Positions 26,028-35,550 of a stretch of DNA of 64,000 nucleotides are shown here, piece after piece. Numbering within the stretch: position 1 is the stretch's first letter; every line of letters begins with the position of its first letter. Below the pieces are notes generated by a model. That model did not search any database and had not been told where the DNA came from. It saw only the letters and a program-made list of their open reading frames with translations. The stretch is from JAGOPY01 sp964619555 (GTDB lineage Bacteria; Bacteroidota; Bacteroidia; Bacteroidales; JAGOPY01), in assembly GCA_964619555.1 (NCBI GenBank), contig CAZUDV010000012.1, positions 1-64,000 of the forward strand, in the 5' to 3' direction. Both the position numbers and the translations under genes were made by a program.

Positions 26028-29000
26028 ATGAAACATTTTACGCACTATTGGAAGAAGCAGATGATCACGTCGCTTCTACTTTTAACCCTTCTGTTCGGCA
26101 CGGTCAGGCTGCTTGCCCAGGAGGAAACCGACGATCCGCGCTACGACCGGATCCCGCAGTGGTATATTGAGCTGATGGAAGATGCCCCGATTCGGCCATC
26201 GACCGTTGTGACGGTCAATGATTACGACAACTGGAACCTGGGCACTGATTTTGCCGAAGGGCATATTTCCTGCAACCCTAAGAATCCGGCTCAGTTCTTC
26301 ACGGCATATAATACCAATGGAACCCATCACACCGAAGATGGTTATGTTTGGAATATCAACAATCCGAGTTTTGGCGCCAGTATCTGGGGCGACCCCGTAA
26401 CGGCTTACGATAGCCTCGGGAATCTGTACTATGAGAACATGTACGGTTCGGGGACCATCCAGGGGTGTAAGGTGGTCAAATCCACCAACAATGGCGCAAC
26501 CTGGACACCTTCGGTAACCGCGATTGCCGGGGTGGACAAGAACTGGATCTGTGCCGACCAGACCGCCGGGCCATATTCCAATTATGTCTATACCACCATG
26601 ACGGCGAACAGCGGTGGGAATTTTGCGCGGTCCACCGATTTGGGAGCTACTTTCCAGAATACGGCCACATTCGGTACCCAGAGCCTGCCCGGAATGATGC
26701 CCGCTGTCGGCGCTTACGGAGATATCCAGGGCGGGGCCGTCTATGTGGTTACCAACGGTGGAGGTTCTACCAGCTCTACTTATACATTTTACCGTTCACT
26801 GAACGGGGGACAAAATTTCACCCAGATGTCATCCCAGAACTGGGCGGGTTATGTTGGCACATTTGTAGGCGGCAGGAATTCGGTGGAAAACATGCGGACC
26901 CGTCCCTACCCTTTCATTGCAGCCGATAACAGCGATAGCCCGTACAGGGGGAGATTGTATTGCGTCTATGCAACCAATGACCCTCCCGGGGATGGAAATA
27001 AGCCGGACATCTTCTGCCGCCGTTCCGACGATGGCGGAGCGACTTGGTCGGCTGCCGTCCGGGTCAATGACGACATCAATCCGACCCAGCACCACCAGTG
27101 GATGCCCGCGATCTGGTGCGATAAGGACAATGGCAAGCTGTACATCCAGTGGATGGATACCCGGGATGTCCCTACCAGTGATAGTTGTTACATCTATGCA
27201 ACCTATTCGGATGACGGTGGGGTAACCTTCAAGACAAACCAGCGGATATCCAACGGTAAGATGAAGATCAACTGCACGACCTGCGGTGGATCCGGCACGC
27301 CACGGTACCAGGGCGACTATAATGGCATTGTGTCGAACGGTAAGGTTTCCATGGCCACCTGGGCCGACTTCCGCTACGGCTCCTTTGCCAGTTTTACCGG
27401 TTATTTCCCGGATTTTGCCTTAAAAGTCATGCCAGCTACCGTTTCATTCTCATACAGCGATACTATTAATGTCATGGTGCCCGGAGTAAAACTTTATACC
27501 GATCCGGTGCTGGTTCAGACCACCATCCAGACTCCGCCTTCCGGAACATTTTCGTTCTCCTATCCGAATGGCTTCATTATCAATTCTTTCCCGGGAACCT
27601 TACCGGTGGTCATCACGGCCGATAATGTGCCGGTAGGAAGCTATACGGTCACTTTTACCGGTAAAGGACCCAACGGAACCCCGATTCACAAACGTACTGC
27701 CACGATCAACATACTGCCCGGTCAACCGCCTGTGGCTGATTTTACAGCAGACGTGACCACGGTCTGTTCAGGCTCTTCCGTCAATTTCTTCGATAATTCG
27801 GTTAACAGTCCGACGGAATGGCTGTGGGAATTTCCCGGCGGGGAGCCTTCAACATCCACCGAACAACATCCGGAAGGCATTGTCTATGAGACAGCCGGCA
27901 CATATTCGGTAACCCTGACGGCTACCAACAGCATGGGAAGCAACACGGTGACCAAAACCGATTACATCACGGTAAACATTACTCCGGAACCACCTGTTGC
28001 CGGTGAGGATGTGACCCTGTGTTTCGGAGAAACCGTTCCCGACCTGACAGCAGAAGGGGAAAACATTAAATGGTACGATGACGCGGAACTGCTTAACCTG
28101 GTATTTGAAGGAAATGTATATGCCACGGGTATTTCTGAGCCCGGTATTTATGACTTTTATGTTACCCAGACCCAGAATGACTGCCCTAGCGGAGCGGATA
28201 CAGTGATTTTGACCATCTATGCGCTTCCAGAAGTGACCCTGGACGGGTTCGATTCCATATGTGCCGATGCCGCTCCGGTACCACTTTCAGGCGGGCTGCC
28301 GGAAGGTGGAACCTATTCCGGCACCGGCGTGACTGACGGGATCTTTGACCCGGCTGCCGCAGGCCCCGGAGTGTTCGATATTACCTACCTATATATAGAT
28401 GAAAACGGCTGCCAGAATTGGGCGGTGCAGACCATTACCGTCAATCCGATACCGGAAGTTGAAATAGGCGAGGCCCAGGAAACCTGCGCCGGTAGTACCG
28501 TGACATTTGATGCGGGAGCCGGATTCGCCGGTTACCTGTGGAGCAACGGATCGACCGAACAGTCGGTTACGGTTGGAGAAGCCGGTGAATACTGGGTCAC
28601 TGTGACCAATGAATTCGGTTGCCAGGATTCCGACACCTCCAGTCTGACCGTCAATCCTTATCCGGGTAAAGCATCAACACCTGCGGGACCGGCAGTGGTC
28701 GACCTCTTCCTGAACACAGTCTCTGAATATACCTCCACGGGTGCTGAGAATGCTGCCAGCTATGTGTGGTCCGTTGAGCCTGCCGAAGCCGGCACTATCT
28801 CCGGGAATGTGCTGACGGGTTCAGTTGCCTGGGCAAATGGTTTTACCGGTAATGCCACCATCACCGTCAAAGCGGTGAATGACTGCGGCGACGGGGAGAT
28901 TTCCGATGCTTTCATGGTTCAGGTGTATTCATCACAAGGTATTGACGAGAATCCAATAGGTAAGATCCAGGTTTTTCCGAATCCGAACAAGGGCACCTTT

Positions 29001-29210
29001 ACATTGAAAATCAATACCGGTGTTGAAAAGGTCCTGAATGTCCGTATTATGAATTCGGCGGGTGAAGTTGTTTATGGCCAGGACAATGTCCGGGTCAAAG
29101 GCAATTACAGCCAGGTGATCTCCCTGCCCAATGCTACATCAGGCATATTCATCCTGAAACTGGATGATGGCAGGGACAGCTGGCAGGGGAAACTCTTTAT
29201 AGAGAATTAA
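26028..29210 (+). CDS. Large T9SS-secreted protein with BNR/sialidase-like propeller and PKD domain
   Basis: A 1060-residue secreted protein. Residues 1-30 are a signal peptide (LLTLLFGTVRLLAQ). Residues about 60-470 form a beta-propeller with repeated Asp-box-like turns (SDDGGATWS, STNNGATWT, SDDGGVTF) as in sialidase/BNR proteins, but I could not identify a full sialidase catalytic set. Residues about 565-645 are a PKD domain (PVADFTADVTTVCSGSSVNF ... GTYSVTLTATNS). Several Ig-like segments follow, including repeated CAGSTVTFDAG-type starts, and a T9SS type A domain (QVFPNPNKGTFTLKI ... KLFIEN) ends it. It may be an adhesin or an exo-acting enzyme on extracellular polymers. It is probably monocistronic. 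Confidence 0.82.
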   Translation: MKHFTHYWKKQMITSLLLLTLLFGTVRLLAQEETDDPRYDRIPQWYIELMEDAPIRPSTVVTVNDYDNWNLGTDFAEGHISCNPKNPAQFFTAYNTNGTHHTEDGYVWNINNPSFGASIWGDPVTAYDSLGNLYYENMYGSGTIQGCKVVKSTNNGATWTPSVTAIAGVDKNWICADQTAGPYSNYVYTTMTANSGGNFARSTDLGATFQNTATFGTQSLPGMMPAVGAYGDIQGGAVYVVTNGGGSTSSTYTFYRSLNGGQNFTQMSSQNWAGYVGTFVGGRNSVENMRTRPYPFIAADNSDSPYRGRLYCVYATNDPPGDGNKPDIFCRRSDDGGATWSAAVRVNDDINPTQHHQWMPAIWCDKDNGKLYIQWMDTRDVPTSDSCYIYATYSDDGGVTFKTNQRISNGKMKINCTTCGGSGTPRYQGDYNGIVSNGKVSMATWADFRYGSFASFTGYFPDFALKVMPATVSFSYSDTINVMVPGVKLYTDPVLVQTTIQTPPSGTFSFSYPNGFIINSFPGTLPVVITADNVPVGSYTVTFTGKGPNGTPIHKRTATINILPGQPPVADFTADVTTVCSGSSVNFFDNSVNSPTEWLWEFPGGEPSTSTEQHPEGIVYETAGTYSVTLTATNSMGSNTVTKTDYITVNITPEPPVAGEDVTLCFGETVPDLTAEGENIKWYDDAELLNLVFEGNVYATGISEPGIYDFYVTQTQNDCPSGADTVILTIYALPEVTLDGFDSICADAAPVPLSGGLPEGGTYSGTGVTDGIFDPAAAGPGVFDITYLYIDENGCQNWAVQTITVNPIPEVEIGEAQETCAGSTVTFDAGAGFAGYLWSNGSTEQSVTVGEAGEYWVTVTNEFGCQDSDTSSLTVNPYPGKASTPAGPAVVDLFLNTVSEYTSTGAENAASYVWSVEPAEAGTISGNVLTGSVAWANGFTGNATITVKAVNDCGDGEISDAFMVQVYSSQGIDENPIGKIQVFPNPNKGTFTLKINTGVEKVLNVRIMNSAGEVVYGQDNVRVKGNYSQVISLPNATSGIFILKLDDGRDSWQGKLFIEN

Positions 29211-29235
29211 CCACTCTGAAACCGGCAAAGTTTCT

Positions 29236-29319
29236 TTGTGCCCTTGAAACTGACCTTTTTGCTCCATAACAGGTACATTGTGTTGTTATGGAACACGAAA
29301 GCCTGATTCAAGGGCACAA
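29236..29319. repeat. Nested inverted repeat upstream of the hydrogenase genes
   Basis: Outer arms of 13 bases (29236-29248 and 29307-29319) are perfectly complementary, and inner arms of 8 bases (29263-29270 and 29285-29292) are nested within them. The element starts 26 bp after the stop of the T9SS protein gene. It can fold as one 84-base structure. It may end transcription of the upstream gene or be a mobile palindromic repeat. Confidence 0.7.
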
Positions 29320-29508
29320 TTTCTTTAAGTGAATGCCCGATCGTCAGCCATTACCGGACTTACTCAAAGGCATTGCCATAATAGCAATGATCCAGGTGCA
29401 TGTGATGGAGCAAATGGCCAGGACTGGGATTTATGGCAATCTGGCCGGAAATCCTCGGATTGTAGGTTGTTTCAGATGGACTGGCAGGAAAATAGCAGGA
29501 GCATGCTT

Positions 29509-29979
29509 ATGAAAAAAAAGGCTGAAATGGAAGTTATCCTGATATTAGGGATCGGTAATGTCCTTTTAAGCGACGAAGGGATCGGAGTCCATGTCGTCAG
29601 GGAATTAGGGAAGGAAGAGCTGCCGGATGACGTTCATCTGCTGGATGGCGGAACGGGAGGCTTTCACCTGCTGGAAATTTTTCAGAAGTACCGGAAGATC
29701 ATACTGATCGATGCTGCCATCGACGGGAAGAAGCCCGGAACCATCACCCTATTACAGCCCAGGTTTGCCAAGGATTTCCCCAAAACGCTTTCATCCCATG
29801 AAATAGGCCTGAGGGACCTGATCCATTCTGCTGCGCTGCTTGGAAATTTACCTGAGATTGACCTCATAACCGTCTCAATACCGGATGATCAACCGCTTTC
29901 GATGGATCTTTCGGATGAGGTAGCCGGATCCCTGGCCGATGTGAAAAGCCTAATCCTGCAATTGTTGAAGCACCGGTGA
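29509..29979 (+). CDS. hyaD: Hydrogenase maturation endopeptidase (HyaD/HybD family)
   Basis: A 156-residue cytoplasmic protease that removes the C-terminal extension of the hydrogenase large subunit after nickel insertion. The family start (ILILGIGNVLLSDEGIGVHVV) with the metal-binding Glu/Asp is clear, as is the LDGGTGG motif with its second acidic ligand. I chose ATG 29509 because AGGAG stands 7 bases before it; a longer frame from 29329 (GTG) adds 60 residues with no family similarity. The expected substrate is the large subunit encoded at 32026-33747, which does carry a 15-residue tail. It converges on the hypA-like gene with a 3-bp gap. Confidence 0.9.
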   Translation: MKKKAEMEVILILGIGNVLLSDEGIGVHVVRELGKEELPDDVHLLDGGTGGFHLLEIFQKYRKIILIDAAIDGKKPGTITLLQPRFAKDFPKTLSSHEIGLRDLIHSAALLGNLPEIDLITVSIPDDQPLSMDLSDEVAGSLADVKSLILQLLKHR

Positions 29980-29982
29980 GGA

Positions 29983-30324
29983 TTATTCTACCACCAGGGA
30001 GCGTATTTTCAACTCCCTTCCCTGAAAGATCTCATAGCGGTAACTCCCGCATTGGGGACATTGTACGAAGAAATTCTGTACCGGGAAAAGGTTTTCACAA
30101 TCGAGGCACCTGGCCTCAGCCTGGATAACCTTTATTTCCAGTGACGCTTTCTCAGCAGGCGTACCCAAAATGGCAGAATCCCAGGCAAACTGCAACGCTT
30201 CAATTTCTACTCCCGACATGGTGCCGATCTCGACTTCAACCTGCACGACCATGCCGGCATTGTTCCGGTGGGCTTCCTCAACTGCCAGTTCAACGATATT
30301 CAGAGCGATGGATAATTCATGCAT
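29983..30324 (-). CDS. hypA: Hydrogenase nickel metallochaperone HypA
   Basis: A 113-residue protein with the diagnostic N-terminus MHELSIA (His2 binds nickel) and the zinc site formed by Cys73, Cys76, Cys89 and Cys92 (CLDC ... CPQC). It delivers nickel to the hydrogenase large subunit, normally with the GTPase HypB, which is not in this window. It is on the opposite strand to all other hydrogenase genes here and has its own start facing hypC across about 200 bp. Confidence 0.95.
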   Translation of the reverse strand: MHELSIALNIVELAVEEAHRNNAGMVVQVEVEIGTMSGVEIEALQFAWDSAILGTPAEKASLEIKVIQAEARCLDCENLFPVQNFFVQCPQCGSYRYEIFQGRELKIRSLVVE

Positions 30325-30525
30325 GCGGCAAATTTAAGCATATCCTGTTCATGGAAAATTTTCCGTTGATTTATGCCTGAAAACATCGTATTTTTATACA
30401 TCTTTGAATCCTTTAATAATTTGGATTGATTATAAATTAAGGATTTACATATCTAAATTTATAATTTTATCATTTTATTGCTTTAATTTTAGTGTTCGAT
30501 CCAGGGATCAAAACGAAACAGGAAT

Positions 30526-30780
30526 ATGTGCTTAGCTGTACCGGGAAAACTTATCTCAATAAATGATTCAGCGTCACTGAAGATGGGTAAAGTCGACTTT
30601 GACGGTGTTATAACGGATATCTGCCTCGAATTTTTACCGGAAGCCAGGGTTGGCGACTATGTACTGGCTCACGTGGGCACTGCCCTTACATTGCTGGATG
30701 AAGAAGATGCCCTGGCCACCCTGCAGGCTTTGCGCGAATTAGGTGAAATCAGTCCCGACCGGGAACTGACCGACAATTAA
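30526..30780 (+). CDS. hypC: Hydrogenase assembly chaperone HypC/HupF
   Basis: An 84-residue protein that starts MCLAVPGKL, the signature of HypC; Cys2 holds the iron-dicyano intermediate during cofactor assembly and the protein then binds the large-subunit precursor. It normally works with HypD, which is not in this window. It precedes the small-subunit gene by 130 bp on the same strand and could be transcribed with it. A related paralogue role (HupF, protection under oxygen) is possible. Confidence 0.95.
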   Translation: MCLAVPGKLISINDSASLKMGKVDFDGVITDICLEFLPEARVGDYVLAHVGTALTLLDEEDALATLQALRELGEISPDRELTDN

Positions 30781-30910
30781 CAGGCCTCCCGATTCAATCG
30801 GGATCGATCAAAGATCCGGAATCCCCGGAAAACCACGTGCTGCTTTTGAGCCTGTTATATCATTGACATGGGATGATGTTATTAGTCGTTAACCACATAA
30901 TCGTATTCCT

Positions 30911-32023
30911 ATGAAGAACAAAAAGCCCAGCGTTTACCAGGAGATCAGGGCGAAAGGTTATTCCCGGAGGGAATTCCTTCAGTTCTGTGCCACCATGGCT
31001 GCCTTTATGGGCGTCCAGGCATCAGGATTCGGACAAATCGTCAAAGCCCTTGAGAAAAAGGCCAGGCCTCCCGTTGTCTGGTTTCATTTCCAGGAATGTA
31101 CTTGCTGCAGCGAGTCATTCATCCGTTCTTCCCATCCTATCGTTGCTGATATCGTACTGGATAAGATATCTCTCGACTACACCGAAACCCTGATGGCGGC
31201 GGCAGGCCACCAGGCTGAAGCGGCCCTGCATGCCACGATGGAAAAATATCAGGGTGAATACCTCATGCTTGTGGAAGGATCTATCCCTGTTGAGGATGAG
31301 GCATACTGCTGCATAGGCGGTAGAAGCGCGCTTTCGATCGTTAAGGAAGCTGCCGAAGGTGCAAAGGCTGTTATTGCCTGGGGAAATTGCGCTTCCGCCG
31401 GGTGTGTGCAAGCTGCCAAACCTAATCCGACCGGTGCCAGGCCCATCAGCGATATCGTCAGGGGAAAGCCCGTCATTAATGTACAGGGATGCCCGCCCAT
31501 TGCAGAAGTCATGGCCGGAGTAATTGTCCATCTGCTGGCATTTGAAACCATTCCGCAACTGGATGGACTGGGCAGGCCAAAGGCATTTTATTCCAGGCGC
31601 GTGCACGATACCTGTTACCGCAGGCCCAACTATGATGCCGGTTTGTTCGTCGAATCATGGGATGATGAGAATGCCAAAAAGGGATACTGCCTCTATAAAA
31701 TGGGATGCCGGGGCCCGAATACCTACAACGCCTGCGGTGTCATGCGATGGAACAATGGGGTCAGTTTCCCCATTCAGTCAGGCCATCCCTGCATCGGATG
31801 CAGCGAAGCCAAATTCTGGGACAATGGACCGTTCTACCAGCACCTGGCCAGTTTCCCCGGATTTGGTATTGAATCCACCGCCGACAAAATTGGTGTTGCG
31901 CTGGGAATCGGAACCGCAGTTGGTATTGCGGCCCATGCCGTCACCACGAATATACGCAAACGCAGGATGATCCGTGAAGGCGCCTGCGGACCGGATGAAT
32001 CCACTAAAAAAGAGGGGAGGTAA
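30911..32023 (+). CDS. hyaA: [NiFe] uptake hydrogenase small subunit, oxygen-tolerant type
   Basis: A 370-residue iron-sulfur subunit. A twin-arginine signal (YSRREFLQF, residues 17-25) directs export of the folded complex. The proximal cluster region is ECTCCSES with Cys63, Cys65 and Cys66, then GNCASAGC with Cys160 and Cys165, and Cys194 (GCPP). Cys65 and Cys165 are the two extra cysteines known from oxygen-tolerant membrane-bound hydrogenases with a [4Fe-3S] cluster; ordinary enzymes have Gly there. A hydrophobic segment near residues 325-345 is the likely C-terminal anchor that contacts cytochrome b. The stop codon is 2 bp before the large-subunit start, which shows translational coupling. 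Confidence 0.95.
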   Translation: MKNKKPSVYQEIRAKGYSRREFLQFCATMAAFMGVQASGFGQIVKALEKKARPPVVWFHFQECTCCSESFIRSSHPIVADIVLDKISLDYTETLMAAAGHQAEAALHATMEKYQGEYLMLVEGSIPVEDEAYCCIGGRSALSIVKEAAEGAKAVIAWGNCASAGCVQAAKPNPTGARPISDIVRGKPVINVQGCPPIAEVMAGVIVHLLAFETIPQLDGLGRPKAFYSRRVHDTCYRRPNYDAGLFVESWDDENAKKGYCLYKMGCRGPNTYNACGVMRWNNGVSFPIQSGHPCIGCSEAKFWDNGPFYQHLASFPGFGIESTADKIGVALGIGTAVGIAAHAVTTNIRKRRMIREGACGPDESTKKEGR

Positions 32024-32025
32024 CC

Positions 32026-33747
32026 ATGGCAAACAGAATTGTAGTAGACCCGATCACCCGCATCGAAGGGCACCTCAGGGTAGAAGTTGAAATAAAGGAT
32101 GGTCAGATTGTCGAAGCTTACAGCTCCGGGACTATGGTCCGGGGGCTGGAGATCATCCTTAAAGGCCGTGATCCCAGGGATGCCTGGGCGTTTACCGAAA
32201 GAGTCTGCGGGGTATGCACCACGGTTCATGCCCTGGCGTCGGTCAGAAGCGTTGAAGATGCCCTAGGTATTAAAATACCGCCCAATGCCGAACTGATCCG
32301 AAACCTCATGTTCTGCGCGCAGTACCTCCAGGACCACGTGGTCCATTTCTATCACCTCCATGCACTTGACTGGGTGGATGTCGTATCCGCCCTGAAAGCT
32401 GATCCGGCTGTGACTTCGCAGATCGCCCAATCCGTTTCCAGCTGGCCGAAAAGTTCACCGGGGTATTTCAAAGACCTGCAAAAGCGACTTACCAGTTTCG
32501 TAGAGAGCGGTCAGCTCGGTATCTTTGCCAATGGATACTGGGGGCATAAAGCCTATAAACTTCCGCCGGAGGTCAACCTCCTGGGAGTGGCTCATTACCT
32601 GGAAGCGCTGGAATGGCAGAAGGAGATCGTCAAGGTCCACACCATTTTCGGGGGGAAGAACCCTCATCCGAATTACCTGGTAGGCGGAGTGCCCTGTTCC
32701 ATCAACCTGAATGAAAGTAATGCGATCAATGCGGAGAGACTCGCGATGGTCCGGAAACTGTTCGAGGACGCCAGGGAATTCGTAGAAAAGGTATACATTC
32801 CGGATCTGCTGGCCGTGGCGGGTTTCTATAAAAACGACTGGGGAGCCATCGGCGGCGGCCTGGAGAATTATCTCGTCTACGGCGACCTCCCGATGTACGG
32901 TTACCACGAACCATCGTCCTTCAAATTCCCCCGGGGAGCCATCCTCAACCGGAATCTCGCCGAAGTTTTCGATGTCGACCCCGCAGATACCCAGCAGATC
33001 CAGGAGTTCATCCCGCATTCTTATTATTCCTATTCAGGTGGCGACAATCAGGGGTTACATCCGTGGGATGGAGAGACCCGCCTGAATTATACCGGTCCCA
33101 GGCCACCGTATGACTTCATCGACGTGGACAATAAATACAGCTGGCTGAAAACACCCCGGTGGAAAGGACATGCCATGGAAGTAGGCCCGCTTTCCCGCAT
33201 GCTGGTCGGTTATGCGGCCGGCAGACCGGAGTACAGGGAGGTGGTGGAAGGCGCCCTGGCTGCGCTCGGAGTCCCGGTCACTGCCCTGTTTTCCACACTT
33301 GGCCGGACCGCGGCCAGAGGGCTGGAAAGCCAGCTTGTAGCCGGCTGGTCACTGGAATTTTACGATCAGTTACTGACCAATATCAAAAATGGGGATACCC
33401 GTACAGCCAACATCGAAAAATGGGATCCTTCAACCTGGCCGGCAGAAGCGAAAGGCGTAGGGTTGACCGAGGCTCCGAGGGGTGCCCTGGCTCATTGGAT
33501 CGTGATCAGGGATAAAAAGATCGACAATTATCAATTGGTGGTTCCCAGTACCTGGAATGCATCTCCAAGAGATGGAGCAGGCCAGCGTTCGGCCTACGAG
33601 GCTTCCCTTATCGGCACTCCCATTGCCGACCCGGAACAGCCCCTGGAGATCCTTCGCACGATCCATTCCTTCGATCCCTGCCTGGCCTGTGCCGTGCATG
33701 TCTATGACGAAAAAGGCTCTTATGTTCACCAACTGCAAACCTTTTAA
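32026..33747 (+). CDS. hyaB: [NiFe] uptake hydrogenase large subunit
   Basis: A 573-residue catalytic subunit. The nickel-iron site cysteines are Cys61 and Cys64 (RVCGVC, N-terminal pair) and Cys552 and Cys555 (DPCLACAVH, C-terminal pair). The PITRIEGHLRVEVE start is typical. After His558 a 15-residue tail remains, the expected target of the maturation protease encoded at 29509. The gene has an unusually strong ribosome binding site for this phylum (GAGGGGAGG at 32012-32020). It oxidises hydrogen at the periplasmic face and passes electrons through the small subunit to the cytochrome b encoded next. Confidence 0.97.
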   Translation: MANRIVVDPITRIEGHLRVEVEIKDGQIVEAYSSGTMVRGLEIILKGRDPRDAWAFTERVCGVCTTVHALASVRSVEDALGIKIPPNAELIRNLMFCAQYLQDHVVHFYHLHALDWVDVVSALKADPAVTSQIAQSVSSWPKSSPGYFKDLQKRLTSFVESGQLGIFANGYWGHKAYKLPPEVNLLGVAHYLEALEWQKEIVKVHTIFGGKNPHPNYLVGGVPCSINLNESNAINAERLAMVRKLFEDAREFVEKVYIPDLLAVAGFYKNDWGAIGGGLENYLVYGDLPMYGYHEPSSFKFPRGAILNRNLAEVFDVDPADTQQIQEFIPHSYYSYSGGDNQGLHPWDGETRLNYTGPRPPYDFIDVDNKYSWLKTPRWKGHAMEVGPLSRMLVGYAAGRPEYREVVEGALAALGVPVTALFSTLGRTAARGLESQLVAGWSLEFYDQLLTNIKNGDTRTANIEKWDPSTWPAEAKGVGLTEAPRGALAHWIVIRDKKIDNYQLVVPSTWNASPRDGAGQRSAYEASLIGTPIADPEQPLEILRTIHSFDPCLACAVHVYDEKGSYVHQLQTF

Positions 33748-33751
33748 ATAA

Positions 33752-34429
33752 ATGGCCATGAACACGCATCTCCATAAAGAAGAATATGTATGGCAATTGC
33801 CGGTCCGGTTCTATCACTGGATCAATGCGCTGTGCGTAGTTGTGCTATGCATTACCGGCTACCTGATCGGCAGGCCGGTGGCCATTACCAGCGGAGCAGA
33901 AGCCTCATTCGGCTATTGGTTCGGAACAGTACGGTTTATCCATTTCGTTACGGCATTCATCTTCTTTTTCAACTTTATGTTCCGCATATACTGGGGCTTT
34001 GTGGGCAATCAATATGCCCGGTGGGATAACTTCATTCCTTTCAGAAGGTCACAATGGAACGAGATCTGGGCTGTGCTGAGGGTGGATATCCTGCAATTGC
34101 AGTGTAAACCGCTGGAATCGGCCGGCCACAATGCACTGGCCAGTCTGACTTACTTCCTGACTTTCCTGGCGTTTTTACTTCAATGCCTGACTGGTTTTGG
34201 ACTTTACGCTGCCATGAGCAAATCAGCTATTCCGCAACTGTTCTCCTGGATCGTCCCAATATTGGGAGGTGATATGGCCACGCGCCAGATCCATCATATC
34301 CTGATGTGGTTCTTTATCGTATTCGCCATCATCCACGTTTACCTGGTCTTCTACCATGATTACGTGGAGAGGAGAGGGGTGACCTCCTCCATGATCGGCG
34401 GATGGAAGTTTATCGATAAGGAAGACTGA
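33752..34429 (+). CDS. hyaC: [NiFe] hydrogenase b-type cytochrome subunit
   Basis: A 225-residue inner-membrane protein with four membrane helices and histidines placed as heme b ligands (RFYHWINA, RFIHFVTA, HHILMWFF, IIHVYLVFYH). It anchors the hydrogenase and moves electrons from hydrogen into the quinone pool. It begins 4 bp after the large-subunit stop, so the three structural genes form a tight operon. ATG at 33758 is an alternative start and changes only two residues. Confidence 0.93.
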   Translation: MAMNTHLHKEEYVWQLPVRFYHWINALCVVVLCITGYLIGRPVAITSGAEASFGYWFGTVRFIHFVTAFIFFFNFMFRIYWGFVGNQYARWDNFIPFRRSQWNEIWAVLRVDILQLQCKPLESAGHNALASLTYFLTFLAFLLQCLTGFGLYAAMSKSAIPQLFSWIVPILGGDMATRQIHHILMWFFIVFAIIHVYLVFYHDYVERRGVTSSMIGGWKFIDKED

Positions 34430-34433
34430 CCCC

Positions 34434-35537
34434 TCACTCCACCCAATCCGCAATGAAGAGATTCGTTGCCCGGGTTCCGCCGTTATTTCGGTTGGAAGAG
34501 AAGATCAGTTTCCTGCCATCGAAGGAGAACATGGGGAAAGCATCGAAAACACCGTCGAAGGTGACCTGTTCCAGGCCGGTGCCGTCCAGGTTGATCATAT
34601 AAAGGTTGAACTGGTAGCCGCGTGCGGAGGCATGGTTCGAGCTGAAGATGACTTTCTGCATCGAAGGATGAAAATAAGGTGCCCAGTTTGCTTTTCCCAG
34701 GTTGGTGACCTGCCTCAGGTTACTGCCGTCGGCGTTGCAGACGAAAATCTCCATATTGGTGGGCATCACCTGTCCATCCGCCAGTAAACCCTTGTAGATT
34801 TTAATTTCTTCCTCAGTCTTAGGCCTGGAGGCACGAAATACCAGCATGCTGCCATCCTGGGAGAAGAATGCCCCGCCGTCATACCCTAATTCACTGGTAA
34901 TCTGCCTGACATCGCTGCCATCCATGTTCATGGTATATAGTTCCAGGTCCCCTGAACGGAGCGAAGTGAATACGATGCGGTCTCCTTTTGGTGAAACCGT
35001 CGCTTCGGCATCATAACCCGGTTCCTGCGTCAGGGTATCGACAATATTTCCTTTCAGATCAGAAACATAGATATCATAATCATCATAAATCGGCCAGACA
35101 TATTTGCCATCTTCCCTGGGAGGTGGCACATGCGGACATGAATGGTCCCCGGCATGCGTGGAAGCAAAAAGTATGGTCGTATCACCCGGCATGAAATAGG
35201 AACAGGTGGTTCTCCCCATCCCGGTGCTGATCATTTGGGGCGGAACTCTGGCCATATCCGATGTTTCCAGGTCTGCTGTGAAGATCTGGTCGCATTCCAG
35301 CTGCCAGTCCGGATTATTGGACTGAAAAGTGATCCTGCTGTCGTCGAAACTGAAATAAGCCTCTGCATTATCGCCTCCGAAAGTTAACTGCCGGATGTTT
35401 AAAAGGTGTTTTTCCTGCGGGTACCTGAGGCTGTCGGCCTTGAAATTTTCCCGTGTTTTCTCTCCGGCCGGCTTATTGCCAGTATGGCATGCCCCTGTCG
35501 ACAGGGCTATTATTAGCGCTACAATCGTTTTTCTCAT
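34434..35537 (-). CDS. PD40/TolB-like beta-propeller lipoprotein
   Basis: A 367-residue predicted lipoprotein (lipobox STGAC, Cys17) made of repeated PD40-type blades: SFDDSRITFQSN, SPKGDRIVFTSLRSG, SQDGSMLVFRASRPK, HPSMQKVIFSSNHA and SFDGRKLIFSSNRNNGG. Proteins of this type bind peptides, glycans or partner proteins in the periplasm; no peptidase domain follows. It converges on the hydrogenase cytochrome gene with a 4-bp gap, and the coiled-coil protein gene ends up 13 bp upstream on the same strand, so those two may be co-transcribed. Substrate unknown. Confidence 0.8.
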   Translation of the reverse strand: MRKTIVALIIALSTGACHTGNKPAGEKTRENFKADSLRYPQEKHLLNIRQLTFGGDNAEAYFSFDDSRITFQSNNPDWQLECDQIFTADLETSDMARVPPQMISTGMGRTTCSYFMPGDTTILFASTHAGDHSCPHVPPPREDGKYVWPIYDDYDIYVSDLKGNIVDTLTQEPGYDAEATVSPKGDRIVFTSLRSGDLELYTMNMDGSDVRQITSELGYDGGAFFSQDGSMLVFRASRPKTEEEIKIYKGLLADGQVMPTNMEIFVCNADGSNLRQVTNLGKANWAPYFHPSMQKVIFSSNHASARGYQFNLYMINLDGTGLEQVTFDGVFDAFPMFSFDGRKLIFSSNRNNGGTRATNLFIADWVE

Positions 35538-35550
35538 TAGTCAGTGTTAG

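Noticed and set aside
26028..29210. Sialidase activity for the large T9SS protein
   Set aside because: Asp-box turns are present but the arginine triad and catalytic Tyr/Glu could not be placed, so only a propeller is claimed.
29329..29508. N-terminal extension of the hydrogenase protease
   Set aside because: The extra 60 residues do not match the family; a good Shine-Dalgarno lies before ATG 29509.
30413..30445. TTGATTATAAATTA near hypC as a second FNR site
   Set aside because: The right half-site does not match ATCAA, so it is too weak to call.
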